Source of the DNA: Boudabousia tangfeifanii
Lineage (GTDB): Bacteria; Actinomycetota; Actinomycetes; Actinomycetales; Actinomycetaceae
DNA: 64,000 bases
Direction of reading: 5' to 3'
NCBI RefSeq assembly: GCF_001856685.1
Contig: NZ_CP017812.1
Coordinates: 992,001-1,056,000 of the forward strand
Positions 1-8,650 of this stretch are shown here, one piece after another (position 1 is the first letter of the stretch; the number at the start of each line of letters is the position of its first letter). The notes under the pieces are model-generated. The model saw nothing but the letters and a program-made list of their open reading frames with translations, was not told the origin of the DNA and did no database searches. A program made the position numbers and the translations under genes.

Positions 1-2
1 TA

Positions 3-146
3 ACTACTAGAGCGAATAACAAATATTGGAGGAATTCATTCCCAGGTTGCAAGCGATGGAAACCCGCCGAGTTGGGGGAGTTTATCCAACTCTTACAAGG
101 AAGGGTGCATCGTCATAAAACTGCTTGGATAGTTGACCAAGTTTAA
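3..146 (+). CDS. C-terminal fragment of an unidentified protein
   Basis: An open frame enters from the left edge and ends at a TAA at 144-146, giving about 47 residues ending in HRHKTAWIVDQV. The fragment is rich in Trp, Arg and Lys and has an amphipathic stretch (AELGEFIQLLQ). I do not recognise the family. A second frame (from base 4 to about 132) is also open, so frame choice rests on the more protein-like composition of this one. It lies upstream of and on the same strand as the hexuronate operon, but 170 bp separate them, so membership in that operon is not shown. Confidence 0.45.
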   Translation, partial: TTRANNKYWRNSFPGCKRWKPAELGEFIQLLQGRVHRHKTAWIVDQV

Positions 147-181
147 TGATTTCAAAGGTTTTTGCTGATAGGTTTCGCAAC

Positions 182-316
182 TTGTTATCTTAACCATCAT
201 CTTTGGCTATATTGCGCCGAAAGTGGGACAATCTAAACAGAGAAAAAAATCGGCTTGTTTCCGGCTAGTTTTCGACCGCGAAAACGGGGCTGGGAGCATT
301 ACTCAATGGAGATTAA
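182..316 (+). promoter_or_regulatory. 5' region of the hexuronate operon
   Basis: TATATT at 208-213 is a plausible -10 and TTGTTA at 182-187 a poorly spaced -35 (20 nt apart). The sequence GTTATCTTAAC at 184-194 is a short inverted repeat that could bind a regulator. A 7-bp hairpin (268-274 with 279-285) lies in the presumed leader. GGAG at 308-311 is the ribosome-binding site of the first gene. No regulator gene for this operon is in view. Confidence 0.3.
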
Positions 317-1963
317 ATGCGCCTCAACGTTGCAGGCCTTGAGCAACTTGCTCAAGCTAAAGCTGAGAAGAAACTAGATCTTTCCTTGCCCGACTTTTCA
401 GTCGCCCAAATGCAAGAACAAGCAAAAGAAAATCCTCGTTGGGTACATATTGGACCTGGCAATATTTTCCGAGTTTTTCTAGCTCGCATAGCTCACGAAA
501 TGCTTGCTGCTGGTCACCACTGGCCAATTACGGCAGTAGTACCACTTGATCCACAAGAACTTGATATTCAGCTTGCCGCTCACGATCTGATGAGCCTAGG
601 CGTTACCCTGCACCCGCAAGGCGAACTGGATCTACAAGTGATTGCCGGCCTCGGGGAAGGACTGGCTACCAAGCGGACTGCCGACTTTGAACGATTACAA
701 GAAATCTTTGCTGATCCTAAGGTAACCTTGCTCTCCTTTACTGTGACAGAAAAGGGCTATGCGATTCATACTTCCGCTGGAGAATTAGCTCCGGCAGTAT
801 CTGAAGCTATCTCAGTGGATCCTTGGAATCAAGAATCAGATTCCCTGACCTATCAAGGCCATACCATGGCGTTAGTAGCAGCATTGCTACTCAAGCGCTA
901 TCACACGGCAAAGGCTCCAATCACTCTGCTTTCTTGCGATAACTTCAGTCATAACGGTGATAAGTTGCGAGATTCGGTATTAACTATCGTTAAGGGATGG
1001 CAGCAAGCCGGTTTCGTCTCAGAGGACTTCGTTGCATGGGTTTCCGATCGGAAGCAGGTGGCTTTCCCGATCTCCGTGATTGATAAGATTACGCCCCGCC
1101 CGAACGCTAAGATCAGTGAAAAATTGACCGAGCTTGGGTTTGAAGACATGGGGATCGAAACCTTGGGCCGAACCCCACTAGCTGGTTTCGTTAACACCGA
1201 ACCGGCAGAATATTTGGTTATCGAGGACGCATTTGCGGAGACAGAACGTCCGCCCTTCGAAGATTTCGGAGTTTCAATTACTTCCCGCGAAGTATGCGAC
1301 GATTTCGAACACATGAAGGTCACCACTTGCTTGAACCCACTGCACACAGCTTTGGCAGTTTCGGGTTGCTTGCTTGAATTCCCTACGATCGATTCGGAAA
1401 TGCGAGACCCAGCACTAGCAAAACTAGTGGATCAGCTGGGTTGGCAAGAAGGCATGCCGGTAGTAATCGATCCAAAGATCGTCTCACCTGCAGAATTCTT
1501 GAAAGAAGTACTCGAAGTACGTTTCCCAAATCCGTACTTGCCAGATGACCCAGCACGTATTGCGATGGATACTAGCCAGAAACTACCAATCCGTTTCGGT
1601 CAAACCTTGTTGCGATACCAAGAACGCGGTTTGAGCACCGACAATCTAGTGGCGATGCCAATGGTCTTTGCACTTTGGTTGCGCTACCTACTTGGAGTAA
1701 CCGACATCGGTGAAGAGTTCCAGCCAGCCTCCGATCCATTATTGGACGAACTTCAAGCACAGGTATCCCCACTAAAGCTAGGCAATGATTACACCCTAGA
1801 ACAGATTCACGAGGTTGTCTCACCAATCCTAGCCAACGCCAATATCTTCGGCGTGAACCTATACGACGTAAATCTTGGTGAACGCACTGAAGCTCTCTTG
1901 CAAGAATTGCTACGCGAGCCCGGGGCAGTTCGTCGCGTCCTCGATCAGCACTTTGCTAACTGA
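317..1963 (+). CDS. uxuB: Fructuronate reductase / mannitol dehydrogenase family
   Basis: Predicted NAD-dependent long-chain polyol dehydrogenase that interconverts D-fructuronate and D-mannonate in the cytoplasm. The N-terminal Rossmann part has GPGNIFR (about residues 46-52); the family segment SCDNFSHNG lies near 205-213. The catalytic Lys/Asn/His cluster is seen in [10 protein letters not shown] (about 334-343), the variant found in UxuB-like members rather than classic mannitol dehydrogenases. The start ATG has GGAG 5 nt upstream. The 548 aa length is normal. Assignment as fructuronate reductase rather than another polyol dehydrogenase rests mainly on the mannonate dehydratase, KDPG aldolase and KDG kinase that follow on the same strand. 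Confidence 0.82.
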   Translation: MRLNVAGLEQLAQAKAEKKLDLSLPDFSVAQMQEQAKENPRWVHIGPGNIFRVFLARIAHEMLAAGHHWPITAVVPLDPQELDIQLAAHDLMSLGVTLHPQGELDLQVIAGLGEGLATKRTADFERLQEIFADPKVTLLSFTVTEKGYAIHTSAGELAPAVSEAISVDPWNQESDSLTYQGHTMALVAALLLKRYHTAKAPITLLSCDNFSHNGDKLRDSVLTIVKGWQQAGFVSEDFVAWVSDRKQVAFPISVIDKITPRPNAKISEKLTELGFEDMGIETLGRTPLAGFVNTEPAEYLVIEDAFAETERPPFEDFGVSITSREVCDDFEHMKVTTCLNPLHTALAVSGCLLEFPTIDSEMRDPALAKLVDQLGWQEGMPVVIDPKIVSPAEFLKEVLEVRFPNPYLPDDPARIAMDTSQKLPIRFGQTLLRYQERGLSTDNLVAMPMVFALWLRYLLGVTDIGEEFQPASDPLLDELQAQVSPLKLGNDYTLEQIHEVVSPILANANIFGVNLYDVNLGERTEALLQELLREPGAVRRVLDQHFAN

Positions 1964-2012
1964 ACTTATCAAACTAACTGAACCAACCAAAACACCAAAG
2001 AAGGAACCAAAA

Positions 2013-3095
2013 ATGAAGATGACTTTCCGCTGGTACGGCGAAGGATTCGACCCGATTCCCCTGCAGTACATCAAGCAGATCCCAGGTATGAGCGGCATTA
2101 TGGGCGTCCTCGACCAGTACGCGGCCGGGGAAGTTTGGCCAGAAGAAGACATCAAGGCTCTAGTGGACCAGGTTAACGCCGCCGGCCTCGAATGCGAAGT
2201 AATTGAGTCCGTAAACGTGCACGAGGACATCAAACTAGGTTTGCCAACCCGTGACGAGTACATCAAGAACTACTGCACCACTTTGGAAAACCTAGCCAAA
2301 TATGGCATCAAGGTCGTCGTCTACAACTTCATGCCTGTTTTCGACTGGCTACGTACTGAGCTCTACCATGAGAATGAAGACGGCTCGACCTGCTTGTACT
2401 ACAACCATGCTGATGTTGAAGGCATGACCCCAATGGAGATCGTGGAACGCACCGCCAAGGACTCGGGCGGTTTCACCCTTCCTGGTTGGGAACCAGAACG
2501 CCTCGGTCGACTTGAAGAGGTACTAAATCTTTACGCTAACATTTCCGCCGATGACCTGCGCGAAAACTACCGTTACTTCTTGGAGCGCATTATCCCAACT
2601 TGTGAAAAGGTCGGGATTCGCATGGCCGTACACCCAGACGATCCAGCTTGGGAACTCTTCGGTATTCCTCGTATCTGCAATAGCCGTGACGACCTCGACA
2701 AGATCGTTACCATGGTTGATTCACCTGCCAACTCGCTCTGTGTCTGCTCCGGTTCACTCGGCTCGAACCCAGATAATGACGTGCCGGCAATCTTCCGCGA
2801 ATTCGGGGAACGAGGCCGCATTGCTGCCGCTCACGTACGCAACGTTCGTTACCTCGGTGATAAGCACTTCCAAGAAGCTGCTCACCTATCAGCTGATGGC
2901 AACCTCGACATGGAAGCCATTATGGAAGCCTTGTACGACACCTGCCCAGATGTTTATGTGCGTCCCGACCATGGTCGCATGATCTGGGGAGAGGAAGGTC
3001 GCGCTGGATACCCCCTCTACGATCGTGCCCTTGGCGCCACCTACCTTAATGGCCTTTACGAAGCCATCGCCAAGCTCAAGAGCCGCAACAACTGA
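2013..3095 (+). CDS. uxuA: Mannonate dehydratase
   Basis: Dehydrates D-mannonate to 2-keto-3-deoxy-D-gluconate (KDG), the second step of the glucuronate branch; a Mn/Fe-dependent TIM-barrel enzyme. The protein opens MKMTFRWYG and has the family segments [36 protein letters not shown] and [14 protein letters not shown] near the C-terminus, which carry the metal and substrate ligands. The frame is open further upstream into uxuB, but the ATG at 2013 has AAGGAA six nt before it and matches the usual N-terminus, giving 360 aa. It starts 49 bp after uxuB and is followed 18 bp later by the aldolase gene, consistent with one transcript. Confidence 0.93.
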   Translation: MKMTFRWYGEGFDPIPLQYIKQIPGMSGIMGVLDQYAAGEVWPEEDIKALVDQVNAAGLECEVIESVNVHEDIKLGLPTRDEYIKNYCTTLENLAKYGIKVVVYNFMPVFDWLRTELYHENEDGSTCLYYNHADVEGMTPMEIVERTAKDSGGFTLPGWEPERLGRLEEVLNLYANISADDLRENYRYFLERIIPTCEKVGIRMAVHPDDPAWELFGIPRICNSRDDLDKIVTMVDSPANSLCVCSGSLGSNPDNDVPAIFREFGERGRIAAAHVRNVRYLGDKHFQEAAHLSADGNLDMEAIMEALYDTCPDVYVRPDHGRMIWGEEGRAGYPLYDRALGATYLNGLYEAIAKLKSRNN

Positions 3096-3113
3096 AGTTT
3101 GAAAGAGAAAATC

Positions 3114-3782
3114 ATGACTGAAAATAAACTGCAAGTACCTGACATTGCGCCACTACTGCCCGAAAATCCACTGGTACCAGTGGTTGTGATTGACGATGCC
3201 AAGGACGCTGTGCCAACCGCGCAAGCGCTAGCTGCTGGCGGAATTACTTGTGCGGAAGTTACTTTCCGTACCGCGGCCGCCCCTGAGGCTATTCGCCTGA
3301 TTGCCGAGGCCGGTGGCACCACTGTTGGTGCTGGCACCATCATCAATGCCGAACAAGCAAATGCTGCGATTGACGCCGGCGCTAAGTTCTTGGTTTCTCC
3401 AGGTCTGTCTCGCGAGGTCGCAGAAGTTGCCGCCGAACGAGGCGTACCATTGCTCCCAGGCGTTGCCACCCCGAGTGAGATTGTTACTGCGCTATCGTGG
3501 GGTCTAACCACGCTTAAATTCTTCCCTGCTGAAGCCATGGGTGGCCTTCCAGTCCTAAAGGCTTTTGCCGGTCCTTTCGGTCAGGTTAAATTCGTGCCTA
3601 CTGGTGGTATTGGCCTGAAGAACCTTGCTCCATGGGCTCAGGCACCATTCATTAGCTCAATCGGTGGTTCCTGGATGGTCACCAAGGCGATGATTAATGC
3701 CGGAGACTTTGAAGGTATCACTAAGGCTTCCCAGGAAGCACTAGCTGCCTACCAAGCTGCTCGAGAGGAACTAAACAAGTGA
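3114..3782 (+). CDS. eda: 2-keto-3-deoxy-6-phosphogluconate (KDPG) aldolase
   Basis: Class I aldolase that splits KDPG into pyruvate and glyceraldehyde-3-phosphate. The 222 aa barrel shows the catalytic Glu in CAEVTFRT (about residue 48), VGAGTI, and the Schiff-base Lys in LKFFPAEAMGG (about 133), followed by PTGGIG and GGSWM for phosphate binding. The ATG at 3114 is chosen over an in-frame TTG at 3099 because GAAAGAG lies 6-7 nt before it. The stop overlaps the kinase start by 4 nt (GTGA), so translation is likely coupled. Confidence 0.92.
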   Translation: MTENKLQVPDIAPLLPENPLVPVVVIDDAKDAVPTAQALAAGGITCAEVTFRTAAAPEAIRLIAEAGGTTVGAGTIINAEQANAAIDAGAKFLVSPGLSREVAEVAAERGVPLLPGVATPSEIVTALSWGLTTLKFFPAEAMGGLPVLKAFAGPFGQVKFVPTGGIGLKNLAPWAQAPFISSIGGSWMVTKAMINAGDFEGITKASQEALAAYQAAREELNK

Positions 3783-4885
3783 GCGCCAACCTAAACTTCC
3801 GAAATGAAGACGAAGTAGCCTACGATATCGTTTCGCTAGGCGAAGTTATGCTTCGCCTAGATCCAGGCGAAGGGCGTGTTCGCACTGCCCGCCAATTCAA
3901 CGCATGGGAAGGGGGCGGCGAATACAATGTCGCTCGCGGCCTGCGTCGTTGCTTTGGGAAACGTGGCGCTATCGTTACAGCTTTTGCTAAAAACGAGGTC
4001 GGTCGACTACTCGAAGACCTAGTGCTCACTTCGGGACTCGATACCCAATTTATCCAATGGTTCGACTTCGACGGTGTGGGACGAAATGTGCGAAACGGCC
4101 TAAACTTTACTGAGCGTGGCTTTGGCGTGCGCGGAGCCGTCGGCTGTTCAGACCGTGGCCATACTGCGATCGCACAACTCCAGCCAGGCCAGGTCGATTT
4201 TGATCGACTATTCGGTCAGCTTGGTGCTCGGGTACTACACACTGGTGGCATTTTTGCCGCCCTAAGCCAGTCAAGTGCCGAGGTCGCAAAAGAAGCGATG
4301 ATCGCCGCTCGTAAACACGGTACCTTGGTATCTTACGACCTAAACTACCGTCCGAGCCTTTGGCAGGGAATTGGTGGGAAGGAACGAGCCCAGGAAGTAA
4401 ACCGTGAGCTTGCTCAGTACGTAGACATCATGATTGGTAACGAAGAAGACTTTACTGCCTGCCTTGGGCTCGAAGTCGAAGGAGCAGATGAGAACCTGAC
4501 TCAGCTCCCAATCGATTCCTTTAGAGCCATGATTGAACGAGCAGCTAGCGAATACCCGAACTTCCAGGTAATCGCGACCACTTTGCGGGCAGTTAAAACT
4601 GCCACCGTAAACGATTGGGGTGCCATTGCTTGGTCGCGTGAACAAGGATTCGCTCAGGCCACCCAACGTGATGGTCTCGAGATCCTCGACCGTGTCGGTG
4701 GGGGAGACTCCTTCGCTTCAGGTCTGCTTTATGGCTTAATGGAGTTTGGTGAAATCGAAACCGCGGTTAACTTTGGGGCCGCTCATGGCGCGCTAGCAAT
4801 GACCACACCAGGTGACACCTCCATGGCTTCGGTTGAAGAGGTAACTCGCCTTGCCCAGGGTGCAGGAGCTCGCGTCCAGCGATGA
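3779..4885 (+). CDS. kdgK: 2-keto-3-deoxygluconate kinase (PfkB family)
   Basis: Phosphorylates KDG to KDPG with ATP, feeding the aldolase encoded just upstream. The 368 aa protein has the PfkB N-terminal glycine-rich segment GGGEYNVARGLRR and the C-terminal signature DRVGGGDSFASG (about residues 303-314) with the catalytic Asp and anion hole. The GTG start overlaps the eda stop by 4 nt and has GAGGAA 8 nt upstream. Length is slightly above the usual 310-340 aa. It is the last gene of the uxuB-uxuA-eda-kdgK operon, which ends at a hairpin. Confidence 0.88.
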   Translation: MSANLNFRNEDEVAYDIVSLGEVMLRLDPGEGRVRTARQFNAWEGGGEYNVARGLRRCFGKRGAIVTAFAKNEVGRLLEDLVLTSGLDTQFIQWFDFDGVGRNVRNGLNFTERGFGVRGAVGCSDRGHTAIAQLQPGQVDFDRLFGQLGARVLHTGGIFAALSQSSAEVAKEAMIAARKHGTLVSYDLNYRPSLWQGIGGKERAQEVNRELAQYVDIMIGNEEDFTACLGLEVEGADENLTQLPIDSFRAMIERAASEYPNFQVIATTLRAVKTATVNDWGAIAWSREQGFAQATQRDGLEILDRVGGGDSFASGLLYGLMEFGEIETAVNFGAAHGALAMTTPGDTSMASVEEVTRLAQGAGARVQR

Positions 4886-4909
4886 AAATATGATGCAAAA
4901 AATCATCAA

Positions 4910-4925
4910 CTAGTGGATCCACTAG
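4910..4925. repeat. Perfect 16-bp palindrome after kdgK
   Basis: CTAGTGGATCCACTAG is perfectly self-complementary and lies 25 bp past the kdgK stop, just before the first terminator hairpin. It could be a protein-binding site or part of RNA structure; no function is shown. Confidence 0.5.
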
Positions 4926-4937
4926 CCGTATGAGATC

Positions 4938-4976
4938 GTTTTGGGGTGTAAGTCGAACAGGCTTACACCCCAAAAC
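4938..4976 (+). terminator. Hairpin terminator after kdgK
   Basis: A perfect 15-bp stem (4938-4952 with 4962-4976) closes a 9-nt loop. Its outer arms are GTTTTGGGG and CCCCAAAAC, so there is an A-run rather than a U-tract on the plus strand. It fits termination of the hexuronate operon and could work in both directions. Confidence 0.75.
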
Positions 4977-5103
4977 TAATTGCAACCAAAATCCTCGGCA
5001 AATAAGACCCATGAAACTAGCTAGCTCGCGCTTAGGCAACTAGTCCACATTCGGTGATCTAAATACGTAAAGACCTTATATCTTTGCCTAGGTTTAAGAA
5101 AAA

Positions 5104-5145
5104 GTTTTGGGGTCGAGAAGCCTATTCGCCTCTCGACCCCAAAAC
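5104..5145 (-). terminator. Hairpin terminator after the glycosidase operon
   Basis: A perfect 15-bp stem (5104-5118 with 5131-5145) has the same outer GTTTTGGGG/CCCCAAAAC arms as the hairpin at 4938 but a different inner stem. It lies 27 bp beyond the stop of the minus-strand DUF4091 gene, which it probably terminates; read on the minus strand it ends in a TTTT run. Confidence 0.75.
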
Positions 5146-5172
5146 TAGTGATCGTGGTTTAAACCGATTGCT

Positions 5173-6819
5173 TTAGTTCAAATGCTCCTGGGCCAGCTTA
5201 AACAACTGATAGCGACGTTTAGCCAGTTCCTCATTTGTCGGGAACCCAGCCGCATAATCCATCGAACCATCAGGATCGATAATCTGTAGCAGAGCATCTC
5301 GCCCGACTTTATCCTCAAGAGCATAAAGCAGCGCCAAATCCTGCCAAGCTGAGCGGATCATCCGGTGACGCAGTGACAACCACGGCTTAAGATCCGTGCC
5401 CGGGTAAATGATGAAAGGATCACCCGAAAGGAAGTTGCCTCCCGCGTCCGTATCATTAACTGGATCAACCAGACCTTGTGAGTACTGCCGGTAGTAAAAA
5501 TTCAGACCCCAGTGCAAGAAGCCCTTTACCTGATGTTTGTAGAACTGGAAACCTTGAATCGCATGTCGGACACCATTTTGTGCCAGTAATTGGTTCGCTT
5601 GTCCCAAAGACTGACTAACACAGTAGTACACCCAGCTTGGTTCAACTCCTACAGCCCTGAACTTATCTACTTCACTGGTGGCCACCACAGGAGTGGGCAC
5701 CTCCTTGAGATATTCAGGATCAGAAAGAGCATCAATAACTTCTGCGCCTGCCAACAGTGGACGTACCTGGCCAGCAGCCGCCTGGTACTCTGCCAGATGT
5801 TCTGCATGAGGTTCGTCCGAGACATGCCAGAAGATATTTTCAACCCCATAGATCGGTTCGAGCAAGGACCTCAACTCAGTAATCAATTGAGTTAACAAAG
5901 CCGCATATTCTGGGTCTGTTGCGCTAGTGTGCCAGCCAAAGTAGGGCTGTTCATCCGCAGTCTGATCGGTCAAATAAATACCGGCAGCAAAACCAGCACC
6001 CCACTGGGTGAAGAATTGCGGAAGCTCCACCTGCCTGATGCCGGCGGCCCGGGCAACTTCAACCCACTTTTCTACTTTAGAAAGATCAAGTTTGAAGCCA
6101 CCGTTTTCTTTGGTTATTCCGATTAGTTGAGCCCGATGACGGTAGTCCCCGGGTTTAACATCTAACGGGGGAGTCCATGCCGGAATCATTAAGCTAGTAA
6201 CACCGAGGTCGGCAGCCGCCTCGAACTGTCCCTTGATGGCTTCCCAATGCCGTTCGCTCCACATTTCGAGACCGTAATATTCGGCCAAAGAGTCATAGTG
6301 GAACCAACGTGCATGAGTTACTGGGGCTTTGGAAAGAAGAGCGGAGTAGCTTTCGATTGGTAGCGTCTTTGAGAAGAGCATTTCGCCCTTATCGTCCTCG
6401 ACTAGCAACGAAACTTCAGATGCAGTTAAACCGACCTCGAACCAAATCGAACTGAAACCACTTCCAGTTGGCTTAGTGACAAAAGAAATTTCATCCTCGC
6501 CAGAAGCCAGTGGAATCAGCAAATCTGGAATCAGTGCAGGACCATCAACCTCGTAATCTGCCAAGTCCTGACGCCAAGAAGGACACAAAGCTGGAACCAC
6601 TCGAACTTGCTGGGCTAAGAGGTTCGCTCCAGGTGCCTTCAGCGTTACTTTAATACTGGGCCAATGAGGCGTGCGTTGCGCTCGAGCAAAGGAATATGCC
6701 AGCTGAAAAGCAGCGTTCCCGCCGAGAGGACCGAACAAAGGTAGTTCAGACCGTTCGGCGGGAACCTTGCTGGGATATACCTTCGTCAAATCGTCAACGA
6801 TAACGAAGGAAAAAGACAT
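5173..6819 (-). CDS. DUF4091 glycoside hydrolase-like protein
   Basis: A 548 aa protein with no signal peptide, so predicted cytoplasmic. The C-terminal third carries the DUF4091 signature (GDPFIIYPG, then SLRHRMIRSAWQDLALL, about residues 460-500). The centre shows barrel features of this family such as FWHVSDEPHAEHL (about 325-337), where the Asp-Glu pair is a candidate catalytic site. Members are often annotated as glycosidase-like and sit beside sugar ABC transporters, as here: it begins 4 bp after the second permease and is the last gene of that operon. I infer that it processes an oligosaccharide taken up by the transporter; the substrate is unknown. Its ribosome-binding site (GGGGTAAG) is weak, so coupling to the permease gene is likely. 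Confidence 0.75.
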   Translation of the reverse strand: MSFSFVIVDDLTKVYPSKVPAERSELPLFGPLGGNAAFQLAYSFARAQRTPHWPSIKVTLKAPGANLLAQQVRVVPALCPSWRQDLADYEVDGPALIPDLLIPLASGEDEISFVTKPTGSGFSSIWFEVGLTASEVSLLVEDDKGEMLFSKTLPIESYSALLSKAPVTHARWFHYDSLAEYYGLEMWSERHWEAIKGQFEAAADLGVTSLMIPAWTPPLDVKPGDYRHRAQLIGITKENGGFKLDLSKVEKWVEVARAAGIRQVELPQFFTQWGAGFAAGIYLTDQTADEQPYFGWHTSATDPEYAALLTQLITELRSLLEPIYGVENIFWHVSDEPHAEHLAEYQAAAGQVRPLLAGAEVIDALSDPEYLKEVPTPVVATSEVDKFRAVGVEPSWVYYCVSQSLGQANQLLAQNGVRHAIQGFQFYKHQVKGFLHWGLNFYYRQYSQGLVDPVNDTDAGGNFLSGDPFIIYPGTDLKPWLSLRHRMIRSAWQDLALLYALEDKVGRDALLQIIDPDGSMDYAAGFPTNEELAKRRYQLFKLAQEHLN

Positions 6820-6823
6820 TTAC

Positions 6824-7633
6824 TTACCCCTTGATACCGCTTGCGGCAACACCTTCAACGAACTGACGCTGCAATAGCACGTAAGCGATGAAAGGTACCG
6901 AGAAGGCGATAGTAGTACCGGCCATGACGAGGCCGTATTCGGTCAAGAATGCACCCTGGAGCTTCGAAATAGCCAAGGTCACGGTCTGGGATTCATCCGA
7001 GCCGAGCGAAACCAAAGGCCACAAGAAGTCATTCCAAGTTGCCAAGAAGGTGAAAACGGTCAGTGCGGTCAACACCGGCTTAACCAAAGGCAAGATAATC
7101 TTGCGGAAGATCATCCAGTCAGTGGCACCGTCAATCTTGGCAGCTTCAAGCAAGGACTCTGGGATACCCTGCATGAACTGGCGAACCAAGAACACACCGA
7201 AAGCGTCAATAGCCGGCAAGGCCAAAGAGATAGTAGTGCCCAAGATGCCAAGCTTGTTGAACAAAACGAACATAGCAATCACAGTCACCTGACGAGGAAC
7301 CATCATGGTTGCCATGTAGATCCAGAACATGGCTTCCGAGCCAGGGAAACGCTTGAAAGTGAAACCGTAAGCAGCCAAGGAACAAACGATGATGTTCATG
7401 ACGCAAGCAATGACAACAACCGAGGCCGACAGCAACATTGCTGAGCCAAAGCCATGGTATTGGAAGAGGGTAGCGAAGTTATCGAAAGTTAGCGCATCCC
7501 AACGGATCTTGAAATCAAGAGTCTGAGTGTGCTGGAAGGCAGCAAGAACCATCAAGATGAATGGCAATACTGACAGAATCAGTAGGATCGCTACGATGAA
7601 ATTTAGAATAAACTTTCCGATTTTACCGATCAT
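6824..7633 (-). CDS. ABC sugar transporter permease (MalG type)
   Basis: Inner-membrane subunit of a carbohydrate ABC importer, 269 aa with six predicted helices. The cytoplasmic EAA loop that docks the ATPase is seen as EAAKIDGA followed by FRKIILPLVKP. Its ATG overlaps the stop of the other permease by 4 nt (ATGA), indicating coupled synthesis of the heterodimer. The DUF4091 gene follows 4 bp downstream. The substrate is probably an oligosaccharide, judging from the neighbouring glycosidases. Confidence 0.9.
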   Translation of the reverse strand: MIGKIGKFILNFIVAILLILSVLPFILMVLAAFQHTQTLDFKIRWDALTFDNFATLFQYHGFGSAMLLSASVVVIACVMNIIVCSLAAYGFTFKRFPGSEAMFWIYMATMMVPRQVTVIAMFVLFNKLGILGTTISLALPAIDAFGVFLVRQFMQGIPESLLEAAKIDGATDWMIFRKIILPLVKPVLTALTVFTFLATWNDFLWPLVSLGSDESQTVTLAISKLQGAFLTEYGLVMAGTTIAFSVPFIAYVLLQRQFVEGVAASGIKG

Positions 7634-8538
7634 TTTTCAATCCTCTTGTAGATCAGCTGCTGAGCGACCGAAATCCCAACGACGCAGACGAACAAGAACA
7701 TCGAGATTGCCGAGGCATAACCCATCTGCATGTTCTTGAAGCCTTCTTCGAAGATAGAGATAACGATGGTGGTGGTGCCGCCTGCAGGGCCGCCACCAGT
7801 CATGGAGTAAACCAAGTCGAAGACCTGGAAAGACCAGATAGTACCGAGGATTACAACCAGGAAGGTAATCGGTCGTAAGCCTGGCATGGTGATGTGAATG
7901 AACTGCTGTACGCGGTTCGCTCCGTCAACGCGGGCTGCTTCGTATCGTTCACGAGGAATATCTTGAACACCGGCGTAGAAAATCACTAGGAAGTAACCAA
8001 TGTGCTTCCAGATGGAAACGAAAGCAACGGCGAACAAGGCACCAGTACGGGTACCTAGGAAGTTGATGTTGTAATCATCCGAAATCAGGTGGAAGAAATG
8101 GAGCATTTCATTGAAAGTACCGCCATTTGCTGCCAGCATGTACTGCCAGACCATACCTACCAAGATTAGGGAGGCAACTACTGGGATGAATAGGGTAGAA
8201 CGAACAAATCCCGAAAGCTTAGGGTGATCGGAACGGACTAGCTGATCGGCCAAGATCATCGGAATGATGGTCTGGAACGGTACCGTCAAGGCCGTGAAAA
8301 TCACGGTGTTGAGCAGTGCTAGACGGAAGTTTTCATCGTGTAGTAGTTGACGGTAGTTTTCGACTCCGTTGGGTACAGGAGCACTGAAGACATCGTAGGT
8401 AGTGAAGGAAAGGTAAGCGGTGTAGATAATTGGTACTACAGCAATGAGGCACAAGATAGAAAACGATGGCAGGACGTAAAGAATCCCGCTCGCGCGATCT
8501 ACCCGCTCTTTAAAAGTAAGGTTTTGGGGTTTGGTCAT
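7630..8538 (-). CDS. ABC sugar transporter permease (MalF/UgpA type)
   Basis: The partner permease, 302 aa with six predicted helices and the EAA-loop motif YEAARVDGANRVQQF. GGAGAT lies about 8 nt before the ATG. The gene is separated from the binding-protein gene by a strong hairpin (8581-8630), so the permeases are probably expressed at lower level than the binding protein. No ATPase gene is nearby; actinobacterial importers of this class commonly share an MsiK/UgpC-like ATPase encoded elsewhere. Confidence 0.9.
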   Translation of the reverse strand: MTKPQNLTFKERVDRASGILYVLPSFSILCLIAVVPIIYTAYLSFTTYDVFSAPVPNGVENYRQLLHDENFRLALLNTVIFTALTVPFQTIIPMILADQLVRSDHPKLSGFVRSTLFIPVVASLILVGMVWQYMLAANGGTFNEMLHFFHLISDDYNINFLGTRTGALFAVAFVSIWKHIGYFLVIFYAGVQDIPRERYEAARVDGANRVQQFIHITMPGLRPITFLVVILGTIWSFQVFDLVYSMTGGGPAGGTTTIVISIFEEGFKNMQMGYASAISMFLFVCVVGISVAQQLIYKRIEK

Positions 8539-8580
8539 TAGATATCAATCTCCGCGGTAAACGGATCTACCCGTAAAGCA

Positions 8581-8630
8581 GAAATGGCGGCCTAGTACCA
8601 TTTATAGTTTGGGCACTAGGCCGCCATTTC
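8581..8630 (-). terminator. Attenuating hairpin between binding-protein and permease genes
   Basis: A perfect 16-bp stem (8581-8596 with 8615-8630) closes an 18-nt loop. It lies 20 bp past the binding-protein stop and 42 bp before the first permease start. It may stabilise the upstream message and let only part of the transcription continue, giving an excess of binding protein over permease. Confidence 0.7.
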
Positions 8631-8650
8631 ATGCTAAAGCGAGTAGGTCA

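Noticed and set aside
4904..4930. Cloning-vector scar, because ACTAGTGGATCC resembles a plasmid polylinker
   Set aside because: The match is only about a dozen bases within a symmetric palindrome, and both flanks continue as natural intergenic sequence with terminators.
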